From: Holophagae bacterium
Lineage (GTDB): Bacteria; Acidobacteriota; Holophagae; Acanthopleuribacterales; Acanthopleuribacteraceae
DNA length: 64,000 bases
Assembly: GCA_029263455.1 (NCBI GenBank)
Contig: JAJCXM010000004.1
Location: 62,001-126,000 of the forward strand
Direction: 5' to 3'
Below the pieces are notes generated by a model that worked only from the letters and a program-made list of their open reading frames with translations, searched no databases and was not told where the DNA came from. Numbering within the stretch: the first letter of the stretch is position 1; each line of letters opens with the position of its first letter. Below, in pieces: positions 1 through 8,853 of the stretch. The translations under genes were made by a program, and so were the position numbers.

Positions 1-204
1 GCCATCATCTGCAGTCTCGGCCGTATCTGTCACAAATTTACGTGTTGTGCGATCGCCGTGGGCATTGATAAGGACCATTTCCATTTCGGAATATTCGCCC
101 ACGTAGCCGTTGTTGGCGCTGTCAGACGCCTGGGCAATTTCGAGTCCTTTGGCGATAGCATTGGCGTCATTCCACAGGGCTGTTAAGGTCAAAAAGAGAA
201 TCAT
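1..204 (-). CDS. Outer membrane lipoprotein-sorting protein (LolA-like), N-terminal part only
   Basis: The gene starts at an ATG at 202-204 behind a GAGGAG Shine-Dalgarno and runs off the left edge, so only 68 residues are visible. The N-terminus is a short hydrophobic signal segment (MILFLTLTALWNDANA). It is followed by a stretch with the pattern usual at the start of LolA-like secreted proteins (ALEIAQ-like helix, then EMEMVLINAHGDRTTRKF). Such proteins commonly accompany RND/MMPL exporters and a TetR regulator; a TetR gene lies directly upstream in the same direction. The exporter itself would lie outside this window. The family assignment rests on a short N-terminal fragment. Confidence 0.6.
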   Translation of the reverse strand, partial: MILFLTLTALWNDANAIAKGLEIAQASDSANNGYVGEYSEMEMVLINAHGDRTTRKFVTDTAETADDG

Positions 205-235
205 TTTTCGGTCTCCTCAGTGTTGGGAATTAAGA

Positions 236-256
236 AAGTAAGCATTCACTAACATT
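236..256. promoter_or_regulatory. Candidate TetR operator before the LolA-like gene
   Basis: Half-sites AAGTAAG (236-242) and ACTAAC (248-253) are separated by 5 bases. They lie between the 3' end of the tetR gene and the start of the LolA-like gene. The same half-sites, abutted, form the palindrome before tetR itself at 1010-1025. The shared half-sites are visible; the assignment to this TetR protein is inference. Confidence 0.4.
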
Positions 257-275
257 GGTAATACGCAAAAAAAGG

Positions 276-992
276 TTAAGGGTTTAGTGCTTTAAAGAAT
301 TTTTGCGTAAAAAGTTGGATAGCCTTTGGATTGTAGTGACTGGCTATCGCCTTTTCCGTTAAGCCCATGCCTCGTAAACAGAACAACACAGCTTCATCAC
401 ATAAGTTATATGACTTGTTCGGGTACGGGATGACATCTCGTTCTGGCAAATGCGTAACCGCCATCATGACGGCCAAATGATGGGTGAACCAGAGCTTGTT
501 AGCGGGCGTAACCCCCTCAGCTAACATGTCGCCTTCGGCAACCGCCGTAGCCACACATGCCTTCCAGAGATCGAGCCACGGCATCACCTGATCGGCAATA
601 AACATGCGTGCAAAGTCGCCATCATCCAACAAACTCGTCATCATCAAACGGCAGAAATGCACATTATTTACATTATTTTCTGGATCTGTCTGTTTATGCA
701 GAAAGATAGTGATCTGCATAAAATAGACAGAATGAACCAGCGTCGAAGTACTAGGCGTTAAGTTATCGATGAAGCGAGCAAAAACATCCGTATTGGCACA
801 GCAAAACTCATGTAGTGCCACGTAAAGATCTTCTTTGCTAGGGAAGTGACGGTACATAAGTGCTTCAGAGACACCAGCCGCATCAGCGATCTGGCGCGTG
901 GTGGTCCCGTTAAAGCCTCGATTGGCGAACAAAGGCAGTGCTGCAGCTAGGATGGTCTGCCTGCGTTCGTCAGCGGTTAATCTGGGTACCAT
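276..992 (-). CDS. TetR/AcrR family transcriptional regulator
   Basis: A 238-residue regulator. The N-terminal DNA-binding domain has a helix-turn-helix at about residues 30-50 (TTRQIADAAGVSEALMYRHF), characteristic of TetR; the rest is a helical ligand-binding domain with no recognisable ligand signature. The ATG is preceded by GGAGG at good spacing. It lies upstream of, and in the same direction as, the LolA-like gene. Its own start is preceded by a near-perfect 16-base palindrome, which suggests autorepression. It probably controls an efflux or lipid-export operon continuing beyond the left edge. Confidence 0.92.
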   Translation of the reverse strand: MVPRLTADERRQTILAAALPLFANRGFNGTTTRQIADAAGVSEALMYRHFPSKEDLYVALHEFCCANTDVFARFIDNLTPSTSTLVHSVYFMQITIFLHKQTDPENNVNNVHFCRLMMTSLLDDGDFARMFIADQVMPWLDLWKACVATAVAEGDMLAEGVTPANKLWFTHHLAVMMAVTHLPERDVIPYPNKSYNLCDEAVLFCLRGMGLTEKAIASHYNPKAIQLFTQKFFKALNP

Positions 993-1009
993 AACGCCTC
1001 CAGCATCAT

Positions 1010-1025
1010 AAGTTAGTACTTACTT
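1010..1025. promoter_or_regulatory. Palindromic TetR-type operator upstream of tetR
   Basis: AAGTTAGTACTTACTT is a 16-base inverted repeat with one mismatched pair, 18 bases before the tetR start codon at 992. Size, symmetry and position are typical of a TetR autoregulatory operator. Its half-sites recur at 236-253 before the next gene. Confidence 0.6.
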
Positions 1026-1070
1026 ACATCGTTGTCAAGAAGAACATGCTCGCTAAGTACACCGATAAAA

Positions 1071-2120
1071 CTAAATGAGGCGGGTCACCAACATGGTTGC
1101 GCCTGCCATGGCGATGACCCATGAGCCAGACCACTTTAGACGCTGCATGTGTACTGGGTTTTTGATCAATTGGCGGGTTAATAAGTAGGCCACAAATAGG
1201 ACGGCCAGTTGACCAAGCTCCACGCCCACATTAAATGCCAGCAACCCGGACACTTGTTCAGACTTAGGCGTCCAGCCGTGCAGAATGATTCCCGCAAATC
1301 CCATTCCGTGCAACAAGCCAAAAGCAAATACGAATGCTAAACGTCGTCTCTTTACTTTGTTGACCCTGAGGTTCTCGACGCCGATATAGACCAAACTAGC
1401 TGCTATGAGTGTTTCCACCCAGCGATCGGAGAGTCTGACGACACCAAAAACAGCTAAAGCTAAGCTAAATGTATGCGCCAGGGTGAAGGCTGTCACTTGT
1501 GAAATGAGCGGACGGATATGGGGTGTCAAAAGGAAGAGGCCCAATACAAAGAGGATGTGGTCTAAGCCCCTGGGAATGATATGCAAAAAGCCCAACACCA
1601 CATAATTCCTAATTACATGCAGCACACCACCACCTGGCGCAACGGCGGGGCTTTCTATACCTTTGGGAACGATTCCGCCCCAGAGCGTTGCCCCGTCGCA
1701 TATGACTTGTAGGTCCAAAGCTGGTAGGGCGCGCGAAGCAAATACGGTTACGGCCTGCCAGTTGGCAGGAACCACGGCCCTAAATTCAGCTCTGATGCCA
1801 AAGAAACTGTCCTGATTGGCTCTGTGATTGTTGGGCAGCAATTCAAGCGGAACCGGTTCGCCATCAAATCTCAGGCGGATCCTACGTTCCAGGTAGTCTT
1901 CAACTTGCTGCCAACATTGCGCCTGTTCCTGAGCACTGAGCGCAGCCAGTTGCTTAGCCAGTTCCCTTGAGTCAGCACTAGGACTCGTACCGAGCGCGAT
2001 GGCATCGATATCACAAGTCAACCAGAACGACGCTTCCGCGCCTGCAATGGTTAGTTTAGCTTGAGAGCTGGTGAAATCGTGAGCTGTGAGCGTTGCTACA
2101 CAGAGTAACGCCCACAGCAT
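1071..2120 (-). CDS. HupE/UreJ family membrane protein
   Basis: About 349 residues with a signal peptide (MLWALLCVATLTAHDF), an extracytoplasmic N-terminal half of about 170 residues, and then six or so membrane helices. The membrane part contains the family pattern (GFLHIIPRGLDHILFVLGL, later GLLHGMGFAG) of the HupE/UreJ_2 group. These proteins are thought to be metal permeases or hydrogenase/urease accessory factors, but this long secreted-domain form is uncharacterised. The reading frame is open back to 2225, deep inside the upstream gene. A GGAGG at 2141-2145 would fit a CTG start at 2132 or the ATG at 2120, so the start is uncertain. It is the last gene of a coupled set with two PQQ-like propeller genes. 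Confidence 0.8.
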   Translation of the reverse strand: MLWALLCVATLTAHDFTSSQAKLTIAGAEASFWLTCDIDAIALGTSPSADSRELAKQLAALSAQEQAQCWQQVEDYLERRIRLRFDGEPVPLELLPNNHRANQDSFFGIRAEFRAVVPANWQAVTVFASRALPALDLQVICDGATLWGGIVPKGIESPAVAPGGGVLHVIRNYVVLGFLHIIPRGLDHILFVLGLFLLTPHIRPLISQVTAFTLAHTFSLALAVFGVVRLSDRWVETLIAASLVYIGVENLRVNKVKRRRLAFVFAFGLLHGMGFAGIILHGWTPKSEQVSGLLAFNVGVELGQLAVLFVAYLLTRQLIKNPVHMQRLKWSGSWVIAMAGATMLVTRLI

Positions 2121-2133
2121 CCAAGGTTTCAGC

Positions 2134-3546
2134 TCACGAGCCTCCTTTGAGGGCAAATAGCTTGTTTCTGGTGGCGACATAGAGGACGCCATTAGCTGGA
2201 GAAGGCGTCGTATAGACGGCTGCACCCATATTCACTTCACCTAAGACTTTCAATTCTTTGCCCTGGTTAAGCACACACACGTCGCCATCTTCGTCGCCGA
2301 TATAGATTTTACCGTCTACAGCCATCGGTGAGCCCCACACAGCGGCAAACAGATCATGCTTCCAAACCAGCTTGCCGTCATCAACGTTCAGGCAATAGAG
2401 GAAGCCATCCAAATCAGAGATATACAACAGTCCGTCAATGATGGCCACGGTAGACATGGTGCGCCCAAAATCGCTGCCTCCACGATGCCAAGCAACGTGG
2501 GTGGCCGTTACATCGCCACTGCCATTTCCCTTGATGCCAAAAAGGTGACCTACGCCTGTTCCATGTTCAGGGTCCTGGCCAACGCCGATATAGACCGAGT
2601 CTTTGTAAATAACAGGTGTGGAAATGAGGTTGTTACGTGTCCCAAATCCGCCCAATTCCCATTTTGAATCTTTGGGATTACAATCGAATTTCCAAATCAG
2701 CTCACCGGTTTGAGGGGCAAGCGAATAGACCCAGCCATCACCGCCCGGGAACACGACCTGTTTCTTCCCTGCAATGGTTCCGTAAGCAGGTGAAGACCAC
2801 TGTCCGTGCAAAATAACATCAAGGTCTCCGTATTCCCATTTCAGTGCGCCAGTTTTTTGATCAACCGCAATAAAACTGGGCGATCGTGGTGAGGGTGAAT
2901 TGAGATGGCCTTCATCAACGCCGTTGCCGGTTACCAAGAACACGAGACCTTCGGCTACGATCGGGGATGAGGTCGCCAAATTGTGAGGAAACACCCCTAG
3001 ATCTTCGATCATGTCGTAAACCCAGATAATGTCGGCATGTTGTTTCCCGTTGTACTGCTCTTCTTTGTATGGACCATCGTTCTCATCGTCCAAGAAACCT
3101 TCCATGTCCACACAAACCAGTTCGCAGCGGTTATTGACATAGTAGGCGCGATCACCGTCCACAAATGGCGTAGAGCATACACCTTGCAGTGGCCAGTCAT
3201 TAACGCGGCCGGCGCTTAGTTTGTCGTGAATGGCTTGCCACAAGAAAGTTCCATCCGCTTCGTTGAAGCACATGATGTTGCCCTTATCGCCTTTTACGGC
3301 CGGATCACGATTGGCTTCATTGTTGGTGCCAACCAGTATCTTCCCATTGGAGATGACAGGATTGCCATAACTCTGTGATCCCAAATCGACGACCCATTTA
3401 ATGCCTTTTCCAGACGCTGGATCCCAGGTTGAAGGCATTCCTTTTTCTTGGGTATTCACCATGTTTCGTTCGGTGGTACCACCCCATGTTGGCCAATCAC
3501 CTGCCGATAAAGACAGACAAGCCGTAATTGCAAGCAAGACTCTCAT
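2134..3546 (-). CDS. Secreted PQQ-binding-like beta-propeller repeat protein
   Basis: About 470 residues: a signal peptide (MRVLLAITACLSLSAGDW), then tandem PQQ-like (BamB/quinoprotein-fold) blades recognisable by repeated stretches such as GKILVGTNNE, DGDRAYYVNN, KTGALKWEYG, TGELIWKFD and DGKLVWKHDL. The start at 3546 is chosen because GAGGAG (3554-3559) sits about 7 bases upstream; in-frame ATGs at 3552 and 3561 have no usable ribosome binding site. The upstream gene's stop overlaps the 3559-3561 ATG, so the two are tightly coupled. No catalytic dehydrogenase signature was seen, so a structural or binding role is as likely as an enzymatic one. Confidence 0.85.
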   Translation of the reverse strand: MRVLLAITACLSLSAGDWPTWGGTTERNMVNTQEKGMPSTWDPASGKGIKWVVDLGSQSYGNPVISNGKILVGTNNEANRDPAVKGDKGNIMCFNEADGTFLWQAIHDKLSAGRVNDWPLQGVCSTPFVDGDRAYYVNNRCELVCVDMEGFLDDENDGPYKEEQYNGKQHADIIWVYDMIEDLGVFPHNLATSSPIVAEGLVFLVTGNGVDEGHLNSPSPRSPSFIAVDQKTGALKWEYGDLDVILHGQWSSPAYGTIAGKKQVVFPGGDGWVYSLAPQTGELIWKFDCNPKDSKWELGGFGTRNNLISTPVIYKDSVYIGVGQDPEHGTGVGHLFGIKGNGSGDVTATHVAWHRGGSDFGRTMSTVAIIDGLLYISDLDGFLYCLNVDDGKLVWKHDLFAAVWGSPMAVDGKIYIGDEDGDVCVLNQGKELKVLGEVNMGAAVYTTPSPANGVLYVATRNKLFALKGGS

Positions 3547-3557
3547 GTTCATTCTCC

Positions 3558-5762
3558 TCATTGATTAACAAAGACCTTTACGTTATCCATTAAGACTTCC
3601 GTCCCTGGTGATGTTTCGGTAATACCGACAGCATATGCATATACGCCCGGGCTACCAACTTCTGTTGGAATTGGATCGTGCATTTCGACTGTCCAGGCAT
3701 CGGGTTCCGCTTCGCCTTGCGGCCAGACCTTACCGCGGATTAAGCCTTGTCCCTTGTCGTTTTTTTCGACGCTCAACTTCACGGAATACCATACATCCGG
3801 TTTCCAATCATAAGCTACATCCACTTGCAAGCGTGGCATTGGATCCCAAGTAACAAGTCTTGCGACGGGTTTACGTGTGGTTCCCATCAGTATCAGCATA
3901 TAACCTTTATTAATCACACCCATATCTGGGTAGAAGCGTTTCTTCTTCTTGCCCAACATGTCTGCTTGAACGGTAAACGCCTCTTCGACTGGTGGCATGA
4001 TATAAGAACGCAAACGAGCAAATATGGGTGAAGGTTTATCAGCAAACTTGCGTAATACTTTTTGGCCGTCTAACTCAATCACCTGTGTCTTTAAGCGCGA
4101 TGTGATCCAGCCACTTGGGTTACCACCCGCTTCAATAGATTCAAAGTCTTGGCTATAGGGAAGATTGGGCACAATGCGTACCCGCGCCGTTGATTCAAGC
4201 TCACCGACTTTGGCAGTCAACATCCCTGCACTCATGACCGCACTAGCTGGAACTTCGTAGTGACCCATCTTCACGGCTCCAGGAAGTCCCTTTAGGGTCC
4301 ATTCAGCTTCAGCCTCGTCAACAAAGTGCCCGTTCTTATCATATCGCCGTGCTACAAAAACGGCTTTTTCACCGGGCTTTAGTACCGTTTCGGCAGGCAC
4401 GGTTATCAAAAAGCTTGGTTCGCCAGGCGTGCCTTTCGTGACTGGAGACACGGAAGACGAACTCGACGCAGCTTTTTTCTTACCAATACAATAAGTATCG
4501 GTCTTGGTAGAGAGAAGCACACGTCCATCTACAACAGCAGCTGTCGCTTGGATCTCGATCGGTGAACCATTTTCTAGTTCAAAGCTGTCAGCGTCTAATC
4601 TTTCACAGCCTTTTTTTGAGACCTTAAGAACGTGGAATTTGCCTGATTCTTCACCAACATAAATCTTACCATCCGCATAAACCGGTGAACCTTTGGCTGC
4701 ATTGCCGTAGTTGAATTTCCAATAAACGGAGCCGGTTTCTGGGTTGACTGCATGGAGATTGGCCGCATTATCTGCAACAAACAACATGCCGTCGCCCACG
4801 GTTGGCGAAGCATATCCGGCACCTAGTCCATTGATGCGCCATACTTCGTTGCTCGCCGTGATATCACCTTGACCTTCAGCATTAATGCATACCAAACGAC
4901 CCATGTCTGAGCTATCAAAATTCTCTTCCGAATGGCTGGCGTAAACTTTGTTGCCAATAACTACGACCGATGAGTTGATACCGCGCTTGGACAAGTCAAA
5001 CTTCCAAACGGGTTCTCCTGTGGCCGCTTTAAAGGCCCGAACGGTGCCATCCGCAACGCCCGTAATCATGAGATCCGTGCCACCAAGCGTGGTAATAACG
5101 GGAACTGAATAAGTGGTGTCGAGTGGGGCGCCTTCTGCTTCAGACCACCAAATAACTTGTCCGGTATTTTTATCCATGGCTAAAAAACGATGTAAGCCTT
5201 TGCCTTGTGGGCCCCAGCTTGAGTTAAGAAAGCTAATAATGACAAGGTCGCCATAAATGATCGGTGAATTTGTACGGCCACCGTAGCCGGAGACACGCCC
5301 AAACTCTTCCGTCAGCGATCGTTGCCAAACAATTTTGCCATCGCGATCAAAACAGAAAAACAAGCCTTGCACGCCGTGGGCATAAATCTGACCGCTTGCC
5401 GGATCGACACAGGGGTTGGCCCAACCCAATCGGTGCGCCACAATATCGGTTAAGAACACATTAAATCGATGTTCCCACTTCAATTCGCCTGTTTTGAAAT
5501 CAAGCGCAACGACACGTTCTTGCTGGGTCTCACCCTCGCCAGCGGCATTAATCAAATAGACTTGACCGTCATGGACAACAGGGGTGCTACGCGTTCCATA
5601 GGGAGCTCGCCACACAAGATTCTCACCATCTGCAGACCAACTTGTGGGTAGATCGGTTGAATCTGAAGACCCGTTCTGTTGTGGGCCACGCCAATGGCTC
5701 CAATCCCCAGCTTGAATCAACGCAGCACATGCGAAAACCCAAATTATTGAACGTATTTGCAT
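3558..5762 (-). CDS. Secreted PQQ-like beta-propeller protein with C-terminal beta-sandwich region
   Basis: A 734-residue protein with a signal peptide (MQIRSIIWVFACAALIQAG) followed by the motif DWSHWRGPQQNG, common at the mature N-terminus of BamB-like secreted propellers in Acidobacteriota and Planctomycetes. Blades occupy about residues 20-430 (for example TGELKWEH, TGQVIWWSEAEGA, TGEPVWKFDLSK, TGSVYWKFNYG). A low-complexity KKKAASSSSSVS linker follows. The C-terminal 290 residues hold an Ig-like strand region and a LamG/jelly-roll-like domain (DFESIEAGGNPSGW near its start). It is the first gene of the set ending with the HupE-like protein. The substrate or partner is unknown. Confidence 0.85.
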   Translation of the reverse strand: MQIRSIIWVFACAALIQAGDWSHWRGPQQNGSSDSTDLPTSWSADGENLVWRAPYGTRSTPVVHDGQVYLINAAGEGETQQERVVALDFKTGELKWEHRFNVFLTDIVAHRLGWANPCVDPASGQIYAHGVQGLFFCFDRDGKIVWQRSLTEEFGRVSGYGGRTNSPIIYGDLVIISFLNSSWGPQGKGLHRFLAMDKNTGQVIWWSEAEGAPLDTTYSVPVITTLGGTDLMITGVADGTVRAFKAATGEPVWKFDLSKRGINSSVVVIGNKVYASHSEENFDSSDMGRLVCINAEGQGDITASNEVWRINGLGAGYASPTVGDGMLFVADNAANLHAVNPETGSVYWKFNYGNAAKGSPVYADGKIYVGEESGKFHVLKVSKKGCERLDADSFELENGSPIEIQATAAVVDGRVLLSTKTDTYCIGKKKAASSSSSVSPVTKGTPGEPSFLITVPAETVLKPGEKAVFVARRYDKNGHFVDEAEAEWTLKGLPGAVKMGHYEVPASAVMSAGMLTAKVGELESTARVRIVPNLPYSQDFESIEAGGNPSGWITSRLKTQVIELDGQKVLRKFADKPSPIFARLRSYIMPPVEEAFTVQADMLGKKKKRFYPDMGVINKGYMLILMGTTRKPVARLVTWDPMPRLQVDVAYDWKPDVWYSVKLSVEKNDKGQGLIRGKVWPQGEAEPDAWTVEMHDPIPTEVGSPGVYAYAVGITETSPGTEVLMDNVKVFVNQ

Positions 5763-5839
5763 TTGAACTCCTCCATCTAAACGACCTAAGGACGTGACAT
5801 TCTAGCACCCGATCCTGCGATAACGTGTCAGGCACCTCC

Positions 5840-5857
5840 CCAAAATACGTATTTGGG
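5840..5857. repeat. Palindrome upstream of the PQQ-propeller operon
   Basis: A perfect 12-base palindrome, AAATACGTATTT (5843-5854), is flanked after one mismatched pair by CC and GG. It lies 78 bases upstream of the first propeller gene and directly after GTGTCAGGCACC. It could be an operator, or the remnant of a REP-like dispersed repeat. Confidence 0.4.
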
Positions 5858-6057
5858 TCGCTCAAAGTTAAGCTAAATCTTAATTCTCATAGAAGCATCA
5901 ACTTCTCAAAAGAGATCGATCAATACTGAAGAAGACATGCAAAAAGTGATGGGATCCCGCCGCTAGAGGGCGATAAAGGAGCGAACAAATTCCCAATTAG
6001 CCAGATCAAGCCCCGTCCGGATAAACTATGATAACCAATCAAGGGCGAGCGCAAGTT

Positions 6058-6441
6058 ATGAATCAAATCATCGAAATCTGGGCCATTGTCCATTGTGGAA
6101 CAGTGGGCTTATCCCATATCTTTCAACCACGCGTCTGGGCATCCCTCTTCATGCGCCTCTCTGAACAAGCGGAAGTGGGTGTCTTCGTTGTGGCACTTCC
6201 CGGTCTGGGCTTCGCCTCAATCATCGTGGTGGGTCATAACCAATGGCAAGGGGTTCCGCTTCTGCTAACCCTTTACGGCTGGGCCTTATTCATTAAATCC
6301 TTGGTCTACTTGATTAAACCCAAATGGGGCCTAAAGGCACTTGCTCGAATTGCAGGAAAACCACCAAGATACTTTATCGTTCCTGGCCTGTTCCTACTGC
6401 TCCTAGCCGCCACCCTTGCTGTGAACATCTTGATGAAATGA
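6058..6441 (+). CDS. Small integral membrane protein of unknown function
   Basis: About 127 residues with four hydrophobic segments (around IIEIWAIVHCGTVGLSHI, VGVFVVALPGLGFASIIVV, VPLLLTLYGWALFIKSLVYL and FIVPGLFLLLLAATLAVNIL). The frame opens at 6028, but the ATG at 6058 gives a hydrophobic N-terminus directly and has GGCGAG upstream, so it is preferred; both ribosome binding sites are weak. No function can be assigned. It is a single gene between two minus-strand units. Confidence 0.65.
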   Translation: MNQIIEIWAIVHCGTVGLSHIFQPRVWASLFMRLSEQAEVGVFVVALPGLGFASIIVVGHNQWQGVPLLLTLYGWALFIKSLVYLIKPKWGLKALARIAGKPPRYFIVPGLFLLLLAATLAVNILMK

Positions 6442-6525
6442 GATTTTGGTCGATTATTGATGTTCGGCTATCCTGAAATATTCCTCCCCATCTGATCTAA
6501 TTGAAACGATGACCGATCCATCGCA

Positions 6526-7581
6526 TCAATGGTCACTCAAAACGGGGACTCGTATTTGGCGAATCGCAAACTCGCCGCCCCTGTCCAAGTCTATGCTTAT
6601 AAGTCGACCGCGGCTCCCGAACAGACCGCCATTCTCACCATAGACCTTCGCAAAGCGGCCTTTCACCTCGCCCTGGCTGTCAACAGCATAGCCCTCAATC
6701 TTATTAAGCACCGGGCTTTGACGAAATAGCAAATAACCTTCGTCGTTCACCCACAAGAGGTGATCGTAATAAGGCATTTTCTCAGGATAAAGAATCTGAA
6801 ATTTACCTTTGTGTTTCAACCAGCTTTGTTGCTCAAACTCTTTCGTGTGATGCACTTGGACATCCACGCGTGGTAACGGTATATCGATCTCTTGTTGCTG
6901 ACCCAAATGATTGAGCAAGGTCACACTCGCAGCGCCCGTGCTCCCATAGGCCAAGATCCCATTTCCTTCATCGACGGTCACCGAAAGCTCGGGGAAATAG
7001 GCCTCGATGACGATCCCGCTCGAGTTACTGGGCGCCTCTGGTCTGCCTAAACCCTCAGCATCCAGTTCGACTAAGGTTTTCGCATGGCCATCAAAACTGA
7101 CCTGAACCACTTCAAAAGTTTCGTGTCTTTTCATGTAGTGGTGATACTGCAGGATCCAATTCTTTCCCGGCCAGACCCAAAATCCGCGCATATGGCCTCT
7201 AGGCTGTTTTAGCAGCGTGCCCTCCACATAGTTGCCTTGCAGGTCAAAATGATGAATCTTCCATTGACCGCCATCACAAACATAAATGCGGTATTCATCA
7301 ACCGCCAAAAAGGCCTGTGGTCCGTTCTGACTATTGAAGTTAAATTCGCCTGGCCCTGAGCCAGGACGGCCAATGACACGGTCAAAACGGCCATCTGCGT
7401 GCCAGCGGAAAATGACGCGCGCGTCAAGATCCAAAATATAGAGACGCGACTGTTCATCGTAGTCGGCATCGACAGGGTTCTGTAAAAAGGTTGCCGCAGA
7501 GTCAGGTACCCGTTCATAGCTGACCTCGGTTACAAGATCAAATGGGTTGCCAAAATAGATAAGAACAAAAAGGATCGTCAT
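6526..7581 (-). CDS. 6-bladed beta-propeller (NHL-like) protein
   Basis: A 351-residue protein with a hydrophobic N-terminal segment (MTILFVLIYFGNPFDLV) and a repeated propeller pattern: an early blade with VDADYDEQSRLYILDLDARV ending in IGRPGSGPGEF. The phrase GxGPGEF is typical of the 6-bladed propeller/DUF5128 group, and the same pattern occurs in the gene at 25680. AAGGAG precedes the start. It is divergent from the LytS gene at 7708, and the 126-base gap contains one LytTR-type half-site (ATGAACGGT, 7643-7651). It probably acts in the periplasm as a sensor or binding protein; its ligand is unknown. Confidence 0.8.
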   Translation of the reverse strand: MTILFVLIYFGNPFDLVTEVSYERVPDSAATFLQNPVDADYDEQSRLYILDLDARVIFRWHADGRFDRVIGRPGSGPGEFNFNSQNGPQAFLAVDEYRIYVCDGGQWKIHHFDLQGNYVEGTLLKQPRGHMRGFWVWPGKNWILQYHHYMKRHETFEVVQVSFDGHAKTLVELDAEGLGRPEAPSNSSGIVIEAYFPELSVTVDEGNGILAYGSTGAASVTLLNHLGQQQEIDIPLPRVDVQVHHTKEFEQQSWLKHKGKFQILYPEKMPYYDHLLWVNDEGYLLFRQSPVLNKIEGYAVDSQGEVKGRFAKVYGENGGLFGSRGRLISIDLDRGGEFAIRQIRVPVLSDH

Positions 7582-7707
7582 GAATGCTCCTTACGTTCAC
7601 ACATTCTGTCTCATGAACTCAGCTTGGGTCAGGCGGATTTCGATGAACGGTGGAGGCTATCGGTGAGAGGATAGAATGAAGGGCTGAATAGGAGTTATGT
7701 TGGGACC

Positions 7708-8853
7708 ATGATCATTGATAAACCGCAGAGGAACTTGATTGATGGATCGGTATCCTTGAGTGCGAAGGAAGATTCAGAGACCCTAAAGAACAAGTTCGCC
7801 CGCTATACGTTTGTCTGGATGGCCTGGACCATCTATGCGTTGATCGAAACGGCCGTAAACGTTTATCACGAAGGCATGCCGTTTCTTGAGTCGTTCGCCG
7901 AGCACTTAATTCAATTCTATTTATGTGCCCTGTTGATCCTTCCGTTTTGGTGGGTAATCAAACGATTCGTTTGGCATTGGCATTGGGTTTGGCAAGCGCT
8001 TTTCCATTTAATCGGCGCGCCCCTATTCGTGGTTGCCTGGTACAGCCTCTACCTTGAAATCTACCCAATCCTGATGGGCAGCAAGCTGGCCTATCTGACT
8101 CGTTACTGGCTCTATCTACTTGAAGACGCGTTGCGCATGTACCTTGCCTGCAACGGCTTCTTTTATGTTTGGGTATACAGTCAGCAAATGGCACGTCGGC
8201 GAAGGGCACAAATGCAGGCGGAACTATTAGCCAACCGCATGGAGTTACTGCTCCTGAAATCGCGACTCAATCCACACTTCCTCTTCAACGCCTTAAACAC
8301 CGTCAACGGCTTAGTGAAGACGGATCCTGATCTCGCTCGTTCTGTCATCGCCAGCCTAGGTGAATCATTACGTTATGCGCTTGATAGTGACCAGAAAACT
8401 TACGTGCCCTTGTTTGAAGAAATGAATTTTGTTGATGCCTATATCGCCATCGCACGCGCTCGTTGGGCTGACAAGATTGAGGTCCGTCGGCAATACGAGG
8501 ACGAAGTGTTAACTAAACGAATACCACCCATGACGATACAGCCATTGGTAGAAAACGTAATCGAGCATGCGGTCTCAAACCAAGAGGCGACGGTTCTAAT
8601 GCAAATAGAAGCCAGGTTGACCGATGGCTTTGTGGAGATATGGATCCGTGACAATGGGACCAAATCGCAAGGAAAAACGGCAGCCGCATTACTCGAACGA
8701 GGTCAGGGTCTGAGCGATACCAATAAGCGACTTAACATCCTATTCGGAACGCAATCGCAATTGAAGTTTGAAACGGAAACCGGGTTCTCGGTCGGTTTTA
8801 AGTTTCCCGCTGATACGGCAATCGAAGAAGACGAGATGGATTCTCAAGCATGA
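7708..8853 (+). CDS. LytS-type sensor histidine kinase
   Basis: A 381-residue kinase. Residues 30-160 hold four hydrophobic segments forming a membrane sensor domain with no known ligand-binding fold. A short charged linker (MARRRRAQMQAELLANRMEL) leads to the His_kinase (PF06580) domain, with the phospho-acceptor His190 in LNPHFLFNALNT and the N-box Asn283 in IQPLVENVIEHA. The G-box-like RGQGLSDTNKRL follows. It overlaps the response regulator by four bases (ATGA), so the two are translationally coupled and form a two-component pair. This is the smaller of two LytS/LytTR pairs in the window. Confidence 0.93.
   Translation: MIIDKPQRNLIDGSVSLSAKEDSETLKNKFARYTFVWMAWTIYALIETAVNVYHEGMPFLESFAEHLIQFYLCALLILPFWWVIKRFVWHWHWVWQALFHLIGAPLFVVAWYSLYLEIYPILMGSKLAYLTRYWLYLLEDALRMYLACNGFFYVWVYSQQMARRRRAQMQAELLANRMELLLLKSRLNPHFLFNALNTVNGLVKTDPDLARSVIASLGESLRYALDSDQKTYVPLFEEMNFVDAYIAIARARWADKIEVRRQYEDEVLTKRIPPMTIQPLVENVIEHAVSNQEATVLMQIEARLTDGFVEIWIRDNGTKSQGKTAAALLERGQGLSDTNKRLNILFGTQSQLKFETETGFSVGFKFPADTAIEEDEMDSQA

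Noticed and set aside
2121-2225. N-terminal extension of the HupE-like protein to the ATG at 2225
   Set aside because: It would overlap the upstream propeller gene by about 90 bases and bury the signal peptide 35 residues inside the protein.
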